A stretch of 31,728 bases of DNA from Hysterium pulicare CBS 123377 (Eukaryota > Ascomycota > Dothideomycetes > Hysteriales > Hysteriaceae), in assembly GCA_000467715.1 (NCBI GenBank), contig AJFK01000795.1, positions 1-31,728 of the forward strand, given 5' to 3'. Shown here one piece after another: positions 19,041 through 29,979 of this stretch. The translations under genes were made by a program, and so were the position numbers. Numbering within the stretch: position 1 is the first letter of the stretch; each line of letters starts with the position of its first letter. The notes under the pieces were generated by a model. That model made no database searches, was not told where the DNA came from, and saw only the letters and a list, made by a program, of their open reading frames with translations.

Positions 19041-21100
19041 ATGGCTGTGCTGAAGTTCACAGAAAGTCTGCCATTTGCGCACCTTGGCCCAGCGACAACC
19101 GCGGCGATCGTGTGCGCAGGTTTCGTGAGTGGAAAAAAGCCCCAGTAGCATAACTCTAGCTGATAAAGAGTAGATTGTTGTTTATGCTACGACGGTCATT
19201 ATCTACCGGCTCTACTTTCACCCACTTGCGAAGTATCCAGGGCCTCTACTTGCCAGAATTTCGCCTGTATGTTGCTTCCTTTATTGAGAAAAGCATTTTA
19301 AGCACAGCATCGTGTGACTTCATATCGACATCCACCCGCACCAATGCACCTAGATGTACAACCGCCTCTCGCTTCAACATGATTTACCTCTTAATGGTGC
19401 CGGGGATGTGTCTGGGTCATAGTTGAGTTAATTCATTTCTTACGTTGTCTAGATTCCAATCACCCTCAGTCTTCTCCGTGGCCGCATACCCTTTTTTATG
19501 AAAGCATGCCATGACAAATATGGTTCCGTCGTCCGTGTTTCACCAAATGAACTTTGCTTCGATGATGAGTCCGCGTGGAAGGACATCTACGGAAGTCGAC
19601 CAGGACACAAAGCTTTCCATAAAGATCCGATTCACGTAGGCTCGATCCAGGCAGTCCACGGTGCCTCTACGATTACGATGGCGAACGATGCCGATCATGC
19701 CCGCCAGCGCCGTGCTCTTTCTCATGCGTTTTCAACAAAAGCCTTGCTCGAGCAAGAATATATTGTAAAAAGCTACGTAGACGTATTTTCGCGAAAGATG
19801 AGAGAGTTTGCTGCGAAGGATCAGGTGGTAGATGTCACTGAGTGGTTTGCTTATACTACGTTTGACATCATTGGAGACATGGCCCTTGGAGAGCCATTCG
19901 GGTGTCTGAATAATGAGGATTTCCGTTTCTGGGTACCACTGATCAGCGACTCTATCAAGGCTGGAGCCATTGAGCAAGCAACCAGGAGAATGGCTACTAC
20001 TGGAAGTCCACTGCAGAAGTTCTTTTTATGGTGCATCCCGGAGCGCATTCGAGGCACCCGAAGAAATCATTTGGATTACAGCCGAGAGAAGATACTGAAG
20101 TAAGTGTCTCTTTTCCTGCACTATTCCGGTATGCCTAACGCGAACGACAGACGCATGGGGCAGACTCAAAACGATCACAGAGATTTTTTGTATTACATCA
20201 TGAAACAGCAGGATAAAGGAGACCTCAACCTCAACGAAGTCATTGTGAATGGAGCACTTTTTATGTTCGTCCCCCTCCTGTTCAACTCAGGTTCGCTTCC
20301 TGACCTATCATAGTATCGCCGGGACCGAAACCACAGCTGGCTTCCTTACGGGACTCTTCAATCTTATCACTCGGCCTAACAATAAACATATCCTCGACAA
20401 ACTCACAACGGAGATCCGTACGAACTTCAAGTCGGACGCCGATCTTAATTTCGAAAATCTCGTGAAGTTGCCTTATCTAACTGCCGTCATCGAAGAAGGC
20501 TTGAGAATGTTCCCTTCTGCACCAATCGGATTTGTCAGAACGGTTCCCGCGGGAGGTGATACTGTGAGCGGGAGCTTTGTGCCTGAGGGTGTAAGCAACA
20601 CCAGCCTGACGAGATATCTTTATGGATCAGGCTGACTTTGCTCGTACAGACGACTGTATCCGTATGCATGTGGGCAGCTACTCATAGCGAGCGAAACTTC
20701 AAAGACCCATACGTCTTCCGCCCTGAGCGCTGGTTAGATCGCGACAACATGACGGATAAGTTAGGAGCGAGTAACCCGTTCTCTCTTGGCCCTCGAGGGT
20801 GTATTGGTCGGAAGTAAGTTATAGTCCACGTACTCTTGACTTTGAATCGTAGCTGATTTAGAAATAGCTTATCATATATGGAGATGAGGTTGATCATTGG
20901 AAAGTTATTGTGGCATAATGATGTTGAGATGTATGGAGCGAATGAGATATGGAATCCGGTAGATGACTACAAGAACAGTAAGCAGTAACTCAATTATCTC
21001 ATAATTATTTCTGATTGGTTGCTAATATATTCTAGTGGTCGTTTACAACAATTGGATCAAGCCATCATTAAAGTTGAGGTTGACTCCTAGAAAGAATTAA
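19041..21100 (+). CDS. cytochrome P450 monooxygenase (membrane, class II)
   Basis: Eight exons encode 517 residues: 19041-19124, 19174-19266, 19453-20099, 20151-20264, 20314-20590, 20650-20813, 20868-20977 and 21036-21100. Introns are 49-59 nt except intron 2 (186 nt). An N-terminal membrane anchor spans residues ~16-40 ([19 protein letters not shown]), followed by the proline hinge [12 protein letters not shown]. The I-helix oxygen motif AGTETT lies near residue 314, ExxR at E374-R377 (EEGLRMFP), PERW at 430-433 and the heme loop [10 protein letters not shown] with the cysteine ligand at 456. All catalytic hallmarks are present. The sequence style ([35 protein letters not shown]) is that of fungal secondary-metabolism P450s of the isotrichodermin-hydroxylase type. 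It is endoplasmic-reticulum bound and would need an NADPH-P450 reductase. The substrate is unknown. It converges with the following SDR. Confidence 0.92.
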
Positions 21101-21283
21101 GAGCGGTAATACTAGGTCTTGAGCAAGTAATGGCGCTTTTGATATTTAAGTACGTCAAGCACCAGAGCAATATCTAGGATGATGAGAGTTGTCTGTACCT
21201 TACAAATGGAGAAAGATCAAGCACAGAAGAGATTTTGGAATGACTTGGTTGACCATACGAATATCTAAGAGGACGAATCAGGC

Positions 21284-22127
21284 TTATCTATCATAGGCAA
21301 CCAAGCTTTCATCGAAATACTGCTTCGTCCTGGCTTTCAAATCGGGGTGCGTCGCAACCCACCCCGAATCCTCCTTTATCCCCTGAATAATCTTCTCTGC
21401 GACTTCGGCAGTCGGCACTCTCCTCGCCTCCCTCTTTGCCACAGGTACTACCAGTGAATCACCAAATCTCTCCGGTCGGCTTCTCTCGCTCTTCATGATC
21501 TCGGTCTGAGTTCCCGCAATGATCACCGTAGTAACCCCCACCCCGTGCTCTGCGGCCTCGGGTCTCATCGCAGCCCCAAGTGCATGAACAGCAGCCTTTG
21601 CTGAGGTATAAGGGCCATGTAAAGTTACCCAGTTTGGTACCATGCCCGCCTGCGAGCCATTGATGACGATATGTCCGCTGCCGCGCTTCACCATGTCCGG
21701 ATAGAACAATTCTATACAGTGTACCGTTCCATGGAGCACCACGCCATAAACCTAAGACTTTTGAGTGTAGTTTCATGATAAAGATATGAAGTTTCATTAC
21801 CCATTCATAATCCTCTTTTCTGTGCTTGTGAAAATCTCCTGATGTTGTGACGCCCGCATTACACACTAATACGTCCACGGCACCGAATTTCTTGATCGAT
21901 TCTGTGTGTAACTTTTCAACGGAGGCGCGGTCAGAGACGTCGCAGATGACGGTAAGGACTTCGGCGCCGTCTTTTCGGACCTCATCAGCACCAGCTTCTA
22001 GGCGCTCTTTATTTGTTGATGTGAGAACCAGTTTCATGCCCTCCGCGGCTAATTGAAGAGCGAGCGCAAGGCCTATGCCGGTTCCGCCTCCTGTGATTAG
22101 GGCGACTTTCCCTTTGAGGTCTTTCAT
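21284..22127 (-). CDS. short-chain dehydrogenase/reductase (SDR 1)
   Basis: Two exons, 22127-21801 and 21751-21284, with a 49-nt intron (GTAATG..TAG), encode 264 residues. The NAD(P) loop TGGGTGIG is at 12-19 and NAG at 90-92. The catalytic serine is S142 (INGSQAG), with Y157 and K161 in PYTSAK. This is a classical single-domain cytosolic SDR that reduces a carbonyl or oxidises an alcohol. The cofactor preference is not clear. An internal frame reading through the intron to 21459 is a shadow. It converges on the P450 and diverges from the EthD gene to its right, with 493 bases between start codons. Confidence 0.9.
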
Positions 22128-22620
22128 AATGGCTCGAATGGAATTGACGAGAAGAAATAATAGTTACAGTGTAAAGAAAGTGATGACCAGGGCAGATTCG
22201 AGATCAAGATCAAGGTAGATGTGGCATTGGAAAGACCTACGCACATTCAATATAGGGCCTCCCTAACTCAGCATTCTAAGGCGAAGCTATCAGCAAACGT
22301 CGCAATGGATATCGAAAGCCGCTGTGCCTGTTACAGCCACATTCTAACGCCCCAGGATTGATGTGAGCTGGGATGAGACCTTCGGGTGAATAGAGGGGTG
22401 ACAAATTCGGCCCCCTTCCGCTGACTAAGACTTGCGGGGTAGTGTTGCACCTCTGGATAAAGCTATCCGGATCGCTCTTCGACATACCGAAACACCACCA
22501 CGAGGCCTCTGACGAAGCGGATCATCAGCTTTCAATGCGTTGAAAAGATGTCACGACGCAAGACGACCATCAATTCACCTTCCGGGCCCCCCTGTTTCTT
22601 CCGACACCTTTCGCTTCATT
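22128..22620. promoter_or_regulatory. divergent promoter region of SDR 1 and EthD protein 1
   Basis: 493 bases between two start codons that face away from each other. Small frames inside have no recognisable content. No shared motif with the other promoters was found beyond single short matches. Confidence 0.35.
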
Positions 22621-23469
22621 ATGGCAAACATCAAGGGCCCCGGGATGCTATGGGTAACATCCACAATCTCGAGGCCGGACATTCTGGATGAAGAGACTTT
22701 TATGAAATGGTATGACGATGACCATATCGCCGAAATCGTCGAAACAAGTGGCATAAACGACGCATTCCGGTACATCGATGTCGAGAAAGGGAAAGTTCCA
22801 AAGCCATACCTAGCATTTTATCCTATGCAAGATCTTGGTTTCACGCAAGGGCCAGAGTTTAAGAAGATCAAAGTGCACAGTGATATTCTGCCGGGATCGG
22901 GATTGGTCTACGATCTAGCAGATATAGATGTCCAATACATGGGGTGGATTGGAGAATCGGGGGGAAGAGGCTCAAAGAAGGGTGAGAACTATATTTCAAT
23001 CAAATCAACTCATAAGATGCTGATGAAGTTCATAGAGCCAGCGCAGTATCTGATTGTCTCTGAGCTGGAACCGGCTGAAGGCACATCCGACGAGGACGTC
23101 CAAAAATTCTACGATCAGGTAATGGCACATGTGTTCCCACTTTCTTCGTCTACTTACACAGCCATTTCTTAGCAAACCGAGACAACCTCAAAGGCTCAAA
23201 ACTACCTACGCACCCTTCGACTTAAACTCCTCTACGCACGGACGAACGCCCAATCGAGAGCATTGAAGGGCTTACCTTCCACTAATGAGCCGGCTCCCGA
23301 ACCTCCTACATGGATGGCGATTCACGAATTTTCAGGTCCGTTGAACCCAGATGTCAAAGAGAGTATCAGTTCGAACGCGTCGAGCAAGATCCTTTCGAAT
23401 GCAAAACAAACAAAAGTGAGTACATATAAGTTTGCGAAGGCTCACGGTGGGAAGAAATTCTTTGAATGA
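22621..23469 (+). CDS. EthD-domain protein 1
   Basis: The start ATG at 22621 opens MANIKGPGMLWVTSTISRP. A ferredoxin-like EthD fold is suggested by FMKWYDDDHIAEIVETSG followed by FRYIDVE, the usual W-x(5)H and Y positions. The second half, ELEPAEGTSDEDVQKFYDQ, looks like a second such repeat. One intron is sure (23119-23172, GTAATG..TAG). A second, 22982-23035 (GTGAGA..TAG), is probable. It is exactly 54 nt with no stop, so reading through adds 18 residues without a frame change. Spliced length is 246 aa, unspliced 264. Fungal EthD proteins act as dehydratases, decarboxylases or oxidative helpers in aromatic polyketide and anthraquinone pathways. The exact role here is unknown. It is preceded by a divergent SDR. 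Confidence 0.85.
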
Positions 23470-24096
23470 ACGATAGCATAGTCGGCGGATAACTGGTAGA
23501 GCCCTTATCTGGAAAACTACTTAATTCAACCTTATACAACAACAATGATCGTTTTCCAAATCAAATGCATGAAGACATTTAAGAATACATTTTGACATAG
23601 TGCTACAAATAAAAGTGAAAGCTACCCCAGCCAGTCAATAAAAGCCACGACGGTCAAGCTTCTCTAGCTTTCTAAGGTCCCGCGAAATCCCATGCATACC
23701 CCGCCACTTCCCTGAAGCTAAAGTAGGCTCCCTCTTCCGCGGGCCCATGGCTTGTCGAGGATATGTATAACCGTGACAATACGACACCTTCGATGCATAC
23801 CTAGATACGCTACTAGTGACGTATATACATTCGAGACCATGCTGCGGCGAAGAGCTGGAGTGAGCGGAGGGGGAAAGTATTTCCAGTAAGTATCCGCAGA
23901 GGTATAACAGAATCTCGAGAACGGTGCATGCCAGGAACTAGTTATCGTCCTCGAAAATATACCGGCTCCAATCTCTTGGTCTCAGTCACGATATCGTATA
24001 CTCAATCTAATTCTTTCAACCATAGTAAATAAAGAACCCTCTCGAGATAATCATCTCATCCCGTAGATTGATCTGATACCTTGTCTCTGAGCAGCC
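23470..24096. other. intergenic, 0.63 kb, upstream of VOC gene
   Basis: This holds the 3' flank of EthD 1 and the presumed promoter of the VOC gene. No gene is seen. Confidence 0.4.
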
Positions 24097-24742
24097 ATGC
24101 CTCCAGTCAGTCAATTTCCATCCGCACGCGTCTTCTTTCGTTCCCCTATAAGATCAATTCCCAACCTGACACTTTCCCCAAATCCCAGAGCATCCACAAC
24201 CACGTCTTCAACCACGTCGCCATCTCCGTCGCGAACTGTGACGAAGCCGTCGACTGGTACGGAAAAGTCTTCGGTTTCAAGAGAATCCGGTAAGCCCAAT
24301 GCATGTTTGATACCTAAAATCATTCGAGCAAGGAAATGCTGACTCTCGAGAAAGCGGCGACCGCATGACATGTCGACACGACATGCCCGGAGCTCCCATC
24401 TTCAAAATCTACGACGACAAACTCCACAAAGTTAAAGTCGCATGGTTGGGAACGGGGAATAGCGTCGGATTTGAGGTCTTCGAATTCATCGATCCGCCGC
24501 ATCAGCCAAAGCCCCAGTCCGATACCTTCGAGTATGAGAGGAGCGGATTCTTCCACATTGCGGTGACAGCGCCTGATATTGAGGCGGCGTGTAAGCGAGG
24601 TGTGGAGGCGGGAGGAAAGCAGGTTGGAGAGACAGTGGAAATGGGCGGTGGGGAGAGGGCATTGTATTTGAAGGATCCTTGGGGGAATATTGTGGAGATT
24701 GTGAGCTGTAGTTTTGAGAGTTTGCTGGCGAATAAGGGTTGA
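24097..24742 (+). CDS. VOC-superfamily protein (glyoxalase / dioxygenase-like)
   Basis: Three exons, 24097-24105, 24153-24289 and 24355-24742, encode 177 residues. The first exon is only three codons (MPP) followed by GTCAGT..AAG. Without this intron the ATG frame is out of phase with the conserved FNHVAISVANCDEAVDWYG. Intron 2 is GTAAGC..AAG with a GCTGAC branch. The two beta-alpha-beta-beta-beta modules carry metal-ligand candidates H24 (FNHVAIS), E89/E92 (GFEVFEF), H116 (FFHIAVT) and E163 (WGNIVEIV). VOC enzymes include glyoxalase I, extradiol ring-cleaving dioxygenases and isomerases. The length suits a small glyoxalase-like member, and ring cleavage cannot be claimed. It is convergent with the Zn-ADH. 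Confidence 0.85.
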
Positions 24743-24915
24743 ATAGAGTTTCATTAAAACATAGTCCCAAATCAAACCAAGTATTGAACTATACGTCTTA
24801 GTAGTGCATAATCGAGAGATAATCTCGACATTTGGATGCGGCTCGATGAAGGTCAACGTTCCAAGATATACGCTTGAGAAACGATAACCTGGAATTCCTG
24901 AATGCTTATCGTAAC

Positions 24916-26115
24916 TTACACAAAAGTAACTACTTGGCGTTTTGTCGTCTCCCCCCTCTTCATCTTCTCCACCATTCCGTTCACTGCATCTAGGCTCTTG
25001 TAGACTTCTACATCAGGCTTGATCCCATGCTTCTCTGTAAAGTCGATAGCTTTCTTCATCCTCGATGGGATGCCTGTGCTGTCTCCTTTGACACGATATG
25101 TGCCTCTTGCAATATCCAATGCCTCAAACGTCACCCCATTCGCGGGCAAGCCCACAACCATAATAATGCCACCTAATTTCACGAGCGGAGGAGCGCTTCG
25201 GTATGCGGCATCTGCGGCGCTAAAAACCTGCGAGAAGTGTTAAGAGAAAGCAACGCTCCTGGCTACGTGTTTACTTACAGCAACAGCATCTGCGCCTTTA
25301 TTCAGACCTCGATCCATTAACTTCTTGGCTTTTTCTACGTAATCCTTATCCGTGCGGGAGTTGAATACTGCATCGGCGCCTTGAGTTTTCGCGTTGGCAA
25401 GAACTTCGTCATTGATGTCCACGCCAACCACCTTGAAGCCCATGGCTTTTGCATACTGGATTGCTAGCTGACCAAGGCCACCGCAGCCAACGATCACCAA
25501 CCACTGGCCGGACTTGAGTTCGCAGGAGTCGACGCAATGGAAAGCTATTTCAGTCAGCTTCTTCAGACCAAAAAGGGCAAAAGGCTCAAAGCTGGGGTTT
25601 TTGTACCTGTAACTCCTGCACAGAACATAGGCGATGCCGTTCCCACAGGTAAAGTATCGGGGAGTAAAATAGCACTATGGTAATCCACCAGCGCATACTC
25701 GGCAAACAAACCCGGCGCATCAAATCCTTGGACGTGACTCTGCTGTACCAGGCAATGGTTGTTGTGGATCTCACAACCTTCACATTCAAAGCATGCATCG
25801 ATAATATATGTGAATCCAATAGCGTCGCCAACTTTGAAGCCTTTGCTTTCCGCAGTAGGATGGATATTATGTACGTAGCCTGCGCCTTCGTGACCGATGG
25901 TGACCGGCTCCTTGTGGTCCATCGCCATAGACATCAAGTCGCTGTGACATAGTGACGCAGAACCGATCTTCACAAGGAACTGGTTTTTGCCTGGTTCCGG
26001 AATGGGCACTTCATTTACGACGACTTTTTTCTGGGCCTATAAAATGTGTTAGGATCTGAAACCCGACGAGAGAGGGAAATAGACAGACGGGATCCCACTG
26101 TGCTGCTTTCATCAT
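24916..26115 (-). CDS. zinc-dependent alcohol dehydrogenase (MDR, yeast-ADH type)
   Basis: Four exons, 26115-26089, 26036-25607, 25544-25279 and 25227-24916, encode 344 residues (MMKAAQWDP...VVTFV). The first exon is only nine codons, and a second in-frame ATG at 26112 could serve equally. The catalytic zinc site is C39 (LCHSD), H58/E59 (GHEGAG) and a downstream Cys (MFCAGVT). The structural zinc lobe has C91, C94, C97 and C104 (CFECEGC...C). The last gap is six residues where seven is usual. The NAD loop GCGGLGQLA is followed by VDIND, indicating NAD preference. It interconverts a primary or secondary alcohol and its carbonyl in the cytosol. It is divergent from SDR 2. Confidence 0.9.
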
Positions 26116-26785
26116 CTTGGAACAGTATGTAGACTTACTATTCAGATGGATGTATCCGAGAATTCAGTTGTCGATACGTCAGCTGTAGTGGAGCCTGACA
26201 GAACGGATCGTTCTACGTAGCACAGCGGCACCCTGCGGTATCTCCGCACTACCCCCATGCTCCAAGACCGCGTTGAGTGGGATCGATGCTGCGTGCGACT
26301 CCAAAAGATGGATATGATTTCCCATTCCATTTTGAAGGAGGTATCGTCTGCCACCCGTGGAACAGGTGGGGTGGCGCCCCAGGAGGCATAGCGCGTTCTT
26401 TGGTGTGTTCCCCGCCCCTAAGATCGGAACTCCTGACGCCTTCTCAACACCACATCCTTCTCTCCGCTTTGTTGCCTCTTCCATCGAACCGTTGCGATGG
26501 CTGATGCATGTCGCCGTTGGTTTAGATGCCAGTCCCTACGGTTAAGTTCTTCCTGAGGAAATGAAACGAGTGCTGCCCATCCTGGCGAATCACGTGCAAT
26601 AAATCGAACTATTTCGAAGAAGGAGAGCAAACTCAGTCGTTTCTTTCTCGGACTTTCATTTCGTTCATTGATCTCTCATTGTCTCCAGCAACTTATCTTT
26701 TGTTTTGTTCCAAGTTGAGTTTGAATTCCTCGCTTTCCATAAAGACAGCATTCACAGCCCCACCGGATACCCAAACTTCACAGCT
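26116..26785. promoter_or_regulatory. divergent promoter region of Zn-ADH and SDR 2
   Basis: 670 bases between start codons that face away from each other. It contains an ATCACGTG (CACGTG at 26589-26594), like the AtuA/P450 promoter. Overlapping short frames on both strands are shadows. Confidence 0.4.
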
Positions 26786-27601
26786 ATGCCTGTGGACTAT
26801 GATATCAAAGGCAAGGTGGTCGCGCTCACAGGAGCTGCGTCGGGCATTGGATATCAAACCGCACTTCTTCTCGCCCGACAAGGAGGCTACCTCTCCCTCG
26901 CCGACATCCGTGCCGACGCGCTGAAAGAGAAGGCCGCGGAGATTGCGTCCGTCAGCACTGGAAAGGTGCTTTCTACTGTCGTAGACGTACGCGATGACAA
27001 GGCCGTAAACTCCTGGATAGCGAAGACCGTGGAAGCATTCGGCAAGCTCGACGGAGCGGTAAATCTGGCCGGCGTAATCCCGAAAGTCATCAACAAGGAA
27101 AGAGTTGAGGATCTAAATAATGAAGACTGGCATTTTGTGATGGACGTTAACTTGCATGGGGTGATGTATTGCATGAGGGCGCAACTACAGAATATGAATC
27201 CTCAAGGAAGCGTGGTGAATGCCGCGTCAATATGCGGCGTTATTGGATTCCCAAAAAATGCTGCATATACGGCTACGAAACATGCGGTGATAGGTCTTTC
27301 GAGGACAGCGGCGAAGGAAGTCGGGGATCGTGAGATTAGGGTCAATTGCATTGCGCCGTAAGCTGCTTCTCGAAGTTCAATGGAAGTCTAGAATACTGAT
27401 GGAAACTTTAGCGGATTAATCGATGGCCCTATGCAGCAGAAATCGGTAGCAACGAGGGGTGGAGAGCAGCAATGGAAGCAGCAGATTCAGAGAAGAGGGA
27501 CACCACAAGAAGTGGCAGCGTTAATTACCTGGTTGCTATGCGATGACTCCAAGTATATTACCGGAACAGTACAAATCATCGACGGCGGGTGGGTCTGTTA
27601 G
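26786..27601 (+). CDS. short-chain dehydrogenase/reductase (SDR 2)
   Basis: Two exons, 26786-27357 and 27412-27601, with a 54-nt intron (GTAAGC..TAG), encode 253 residues. The first ATG of the frame gives MPVDYDIKGKVVAL. The NAD(P) loop TGAASGIG is at 15-22, with NLAG at 93-96, S148 (NAASICG), and Y161 and K165 in YTATK. The C-terminus ends with the family's DGGW motif (VQIIDGGWVC). The length is typical for a classical SDR. L-A-D at 38-40 (SLADI) after the second beta strand suggests NAD(H). It is divergent from the Zn-ADH and followed 292 bases later by EthD 2 on the same strand. The substrate is unknown. Confidence 0.9.
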
Positions 27602-27893
27602 ATCGTAGATGCGAAAGATCTCTCTTCGTTCCTGAATTGGACCCTGACCTTCACTGCTGCCGCATGTGAAAGCTCATTAGTACATAACGACACGTAATTT
27701 GTTACTGAGTTCCAGCTTACTAACGAAAATGATTTATTTCTTGGTTCAGGGTCTAGTACAGCGGGGAAGGACTTAGCCTACCAGGTACATATCGGAATTA
27801 GTTCTCCACGGCCTCAAGATCACAACGTATTTATACAGCAAACATCTCATAGGTAAGATCTACCCAAAGCTTGAAAGGGATAATCTCAGCATC
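27602..27893. other. short intergenic region upstream of EthD 2
   Basis: 292 bases. A TATA-like TATTTATA lies at 27828-27835, about 60 bases before the EthD 2 start codon. Nothing else is seen. Confidence 0.35.
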
Positions 27894-28304
27894 ATGTCAT
27901 CTGCCGAAGCCCCCAAATACCTCAAAATACAGCTATGTTTGAAAAAGAAGGACGATGTAACCGACGAGTTCTTCCACGACTATTGGAAAGGGAACCACGT
28001 GAAGCTAGCCTTGGAGAACAAAAAGTTCGTTGATAAAGTGGTGCGATACAACCAGGTAACCATATCACTACGGGTAGGCAAGGAGGTCGGTGTTGACGGG
28101 TGCGTTCAGTTCCATACATCGCCGGAATTGAAGAAACAAGCAGCAGAATTCAAGATTCCAGTGCCAGAGTATGATGGCATTGCAGAGGTCTGGGTAAAAG
28201 ATATACAGACGTGGACGGAGATCGTTACGGATCCGGACTTTGTCAGGGTTATTGCGCCCGATGAGCAGCATTTCATCAAGGTTTGTGGAACCTTCATGCA
28301 TTGA
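27894..28304 (+). CDS. EthD-domain protein 2
   Basis: A continuous frame gives 136 residues, but 28056-28109 (GTAACC..CAG, 54 nt, no stop, phase 0) is very likely an intron. Removing it joins VVRYNQ to FHTSPELKKQA, which restores the usual YxQFHTSPE arrangement of fungal EthD proteins. The spliced protein is 118 residues (27894-28055, 28110-28304). The EthD fold is suggested by YLKIQLCLKKK, FFHDYWKGNHVKLA (W and H positions conserved) and PEYDGIAEVWV near the end. The family is small, dimeric and cytosolic, and in fungi often acts in aromatic pathway dehydration or decarboxylation. It converges with the AKR gene. Confidence 0.88.
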   Translation: MSSAEAPKYLKIQLCLKKKDDVTDEFFHDYWKGNHVKLALENKKFVDKVVRYNQVTISLRVGKEVGVDGCVQFHTSPELKKQAAEFKIPVPEYDGIAEVWVKDIQTWTEIVTDPDFVRVIAPDEQHFIKVCGTFMH

Positions 28305-28672
28305 ACATGTAGAGATACTGATGAAGTAGGCTCCAATACATATAATGCTGGGTTATGATAACACCGTTATCGGAGACAAGGCGCCACAGTAGATTAGTCA
28401 ATAATACAACCCCCGGATGGACAAGATGTATACATTAGGCTTGAATTAGGGCTCTTTTGATGTTAATACAGAACGTTCACCCCATTTTGCGAGTATGATT
28501 TAGCCTTCGCGTCACGCATCAAAGTACTTTTACTGCCGTAAGCCTTACCAGTATGTTCTCTTTTCCTGTTCTTAGTTCAATGTAGTTTACATTGAAGCTA
28601 TAATTTGAAAACGCTTCTAGCAATATAGCTTGTTCGCATATCTTACTGCTTCACTTGAGAATGGATGTACTA
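28305..28672. other. intergenic between convergent 3' ends
   Basis: 368 A/T-leaning bases between EthD 2 and the aldo/keto reductase, holding presumed 3' untranslated sequence of both. No other feature is seen. Confidence 0.4.
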
Positions 28673-29979
28673 TCAGAGCGGTGGTGTATCACCGAAAGAA
28701 TACTCCGCAAAGAATGGCGGGTAGCGGTCCCCTGTGACCTCCACTTTCTCAATTTCCGATCTTATCTCTTTAATTTCATTCTCCGATAGTTGAACATTGA
28801 TGGCATTGACATTTTCCTCCAAGTATTTGATCTTTTTCGTTCCCCTGTATGAAAGTAAGCCTCACCACTAATATCCCATGACACTTTGACGTACGGAATC
28901 GGGATAATATCTTCTCCCTGTGCAAGAATCCATGCCAGAGACAATTGCCCTGGCGTACATCCCTTTGCCTTGGCAAATTCTTGCAAATTCTCGACCAGTT
29001 TGAGGTTCTTTGGAAAGTTCTCCTTATTATACCGTGGGCTGTACTTCCTAAAATCGCCTTCTTCGAAATCATCCGGAGACTTGAGTTGGCCTGATCATGG
29101 ATATGGTCAACGATGTTACCTGTCAGTCCTCTAGGCAAGAACGCGACCAACCTGTGAGAAAACCGCGTCCAAGCGGGCTGTATGCAATAACGGCAATGCC
29201 CAGTTCGCGGCAGGTCTTGAGAATGTCGAATTCGGGCTTCTCAATATCTAGCGTAAAGGCACTGTATTCGAGCTGTTGATGGGGTGAGACATGTTCATCG
29301 ACGAAGAAGATAACGAGAAACGTACTTGTACAGCGTCGACGTGGTGGACCTTTTCTGCTCGCCTGATCGTTTCTGCGGAGACTTCACTGAGACCGATGGC
29401 TCCGATCTTTCCCTCCCTTTAATGCGTCAGCACTCTCGAGTTTGGCTCATAAACTCCTTAGGAATACAATACTTCTTTAACTCCACAAGCGCTCGCATGG
29501 TCTTCTCTATAGGTGTCTTCTTATCGACACGATGGCAGTAATAAAGATCAATCTTGCTCACTCCAAGCCTCCTCAAGCTCTTCTCGCAGGCTTGCTTGAC
29601 GTATTCAGGATCGCTGCGAACGGTGGCCTTTCCATCAGCGTCCTTGGTGACTGCGAACTTGGTACACAGAAAGATCTGGTCACGTTTGCCAGTACGCTCA
29701 AACCAGACCTTCAGGAGGTCTTCGCTATCGGCATCTTACAATTCCGTATTAGCACTTGGCGAACCCAGAGCCACAAAAGACTCATGACGAGAGTCACGAA
29801 CAAACATCAGATGTATCCCAGAAAGTGGAGCCGAGAGCGAGAGCATGGTCTAGAACAGCAAAACGTGCTTCATTTTCATCGACTTTGCCATACGACGCGC
29901 TAAGCCCCATAGCTCCGAATCCTATGGCGGAGACCGAAGGGCCATTTTTGCCCAACTTGCGAGTTGGTAAGAGTGCCAT
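28673..29979 (-). CDS. aldo/keto reductase
   Basis: Six exons encode 339 residues: 29979-29802, 29734-29473, 29416-29326, 29272-29152, 29090-28895 and 28844-28673. All introns are 50-67 nt with GT..AG ends (donors GTTCGT, GTATTG, GTACGT, GTTGGT, GTACGT). An ATG further upstream in the open frame (30027) adds a leader without family similarity, so [13 protein letters not shown] at 29979 is the start. The catalytic tetrad is complete: D55 (FWDTSDVY), Y60, K85 (LCTKFAV) and H127 (YYCHRVD). The [24 protein letters not shown] and IPIPGTKK motifs mark a yakuC/pyridoxal-reductase-like fungal AKR. It is a cytosolic NADPH-dependent carbonyl reductase. The substrate is unknown. It is divergent from the MFS transporter. 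Confidence 0.9.
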
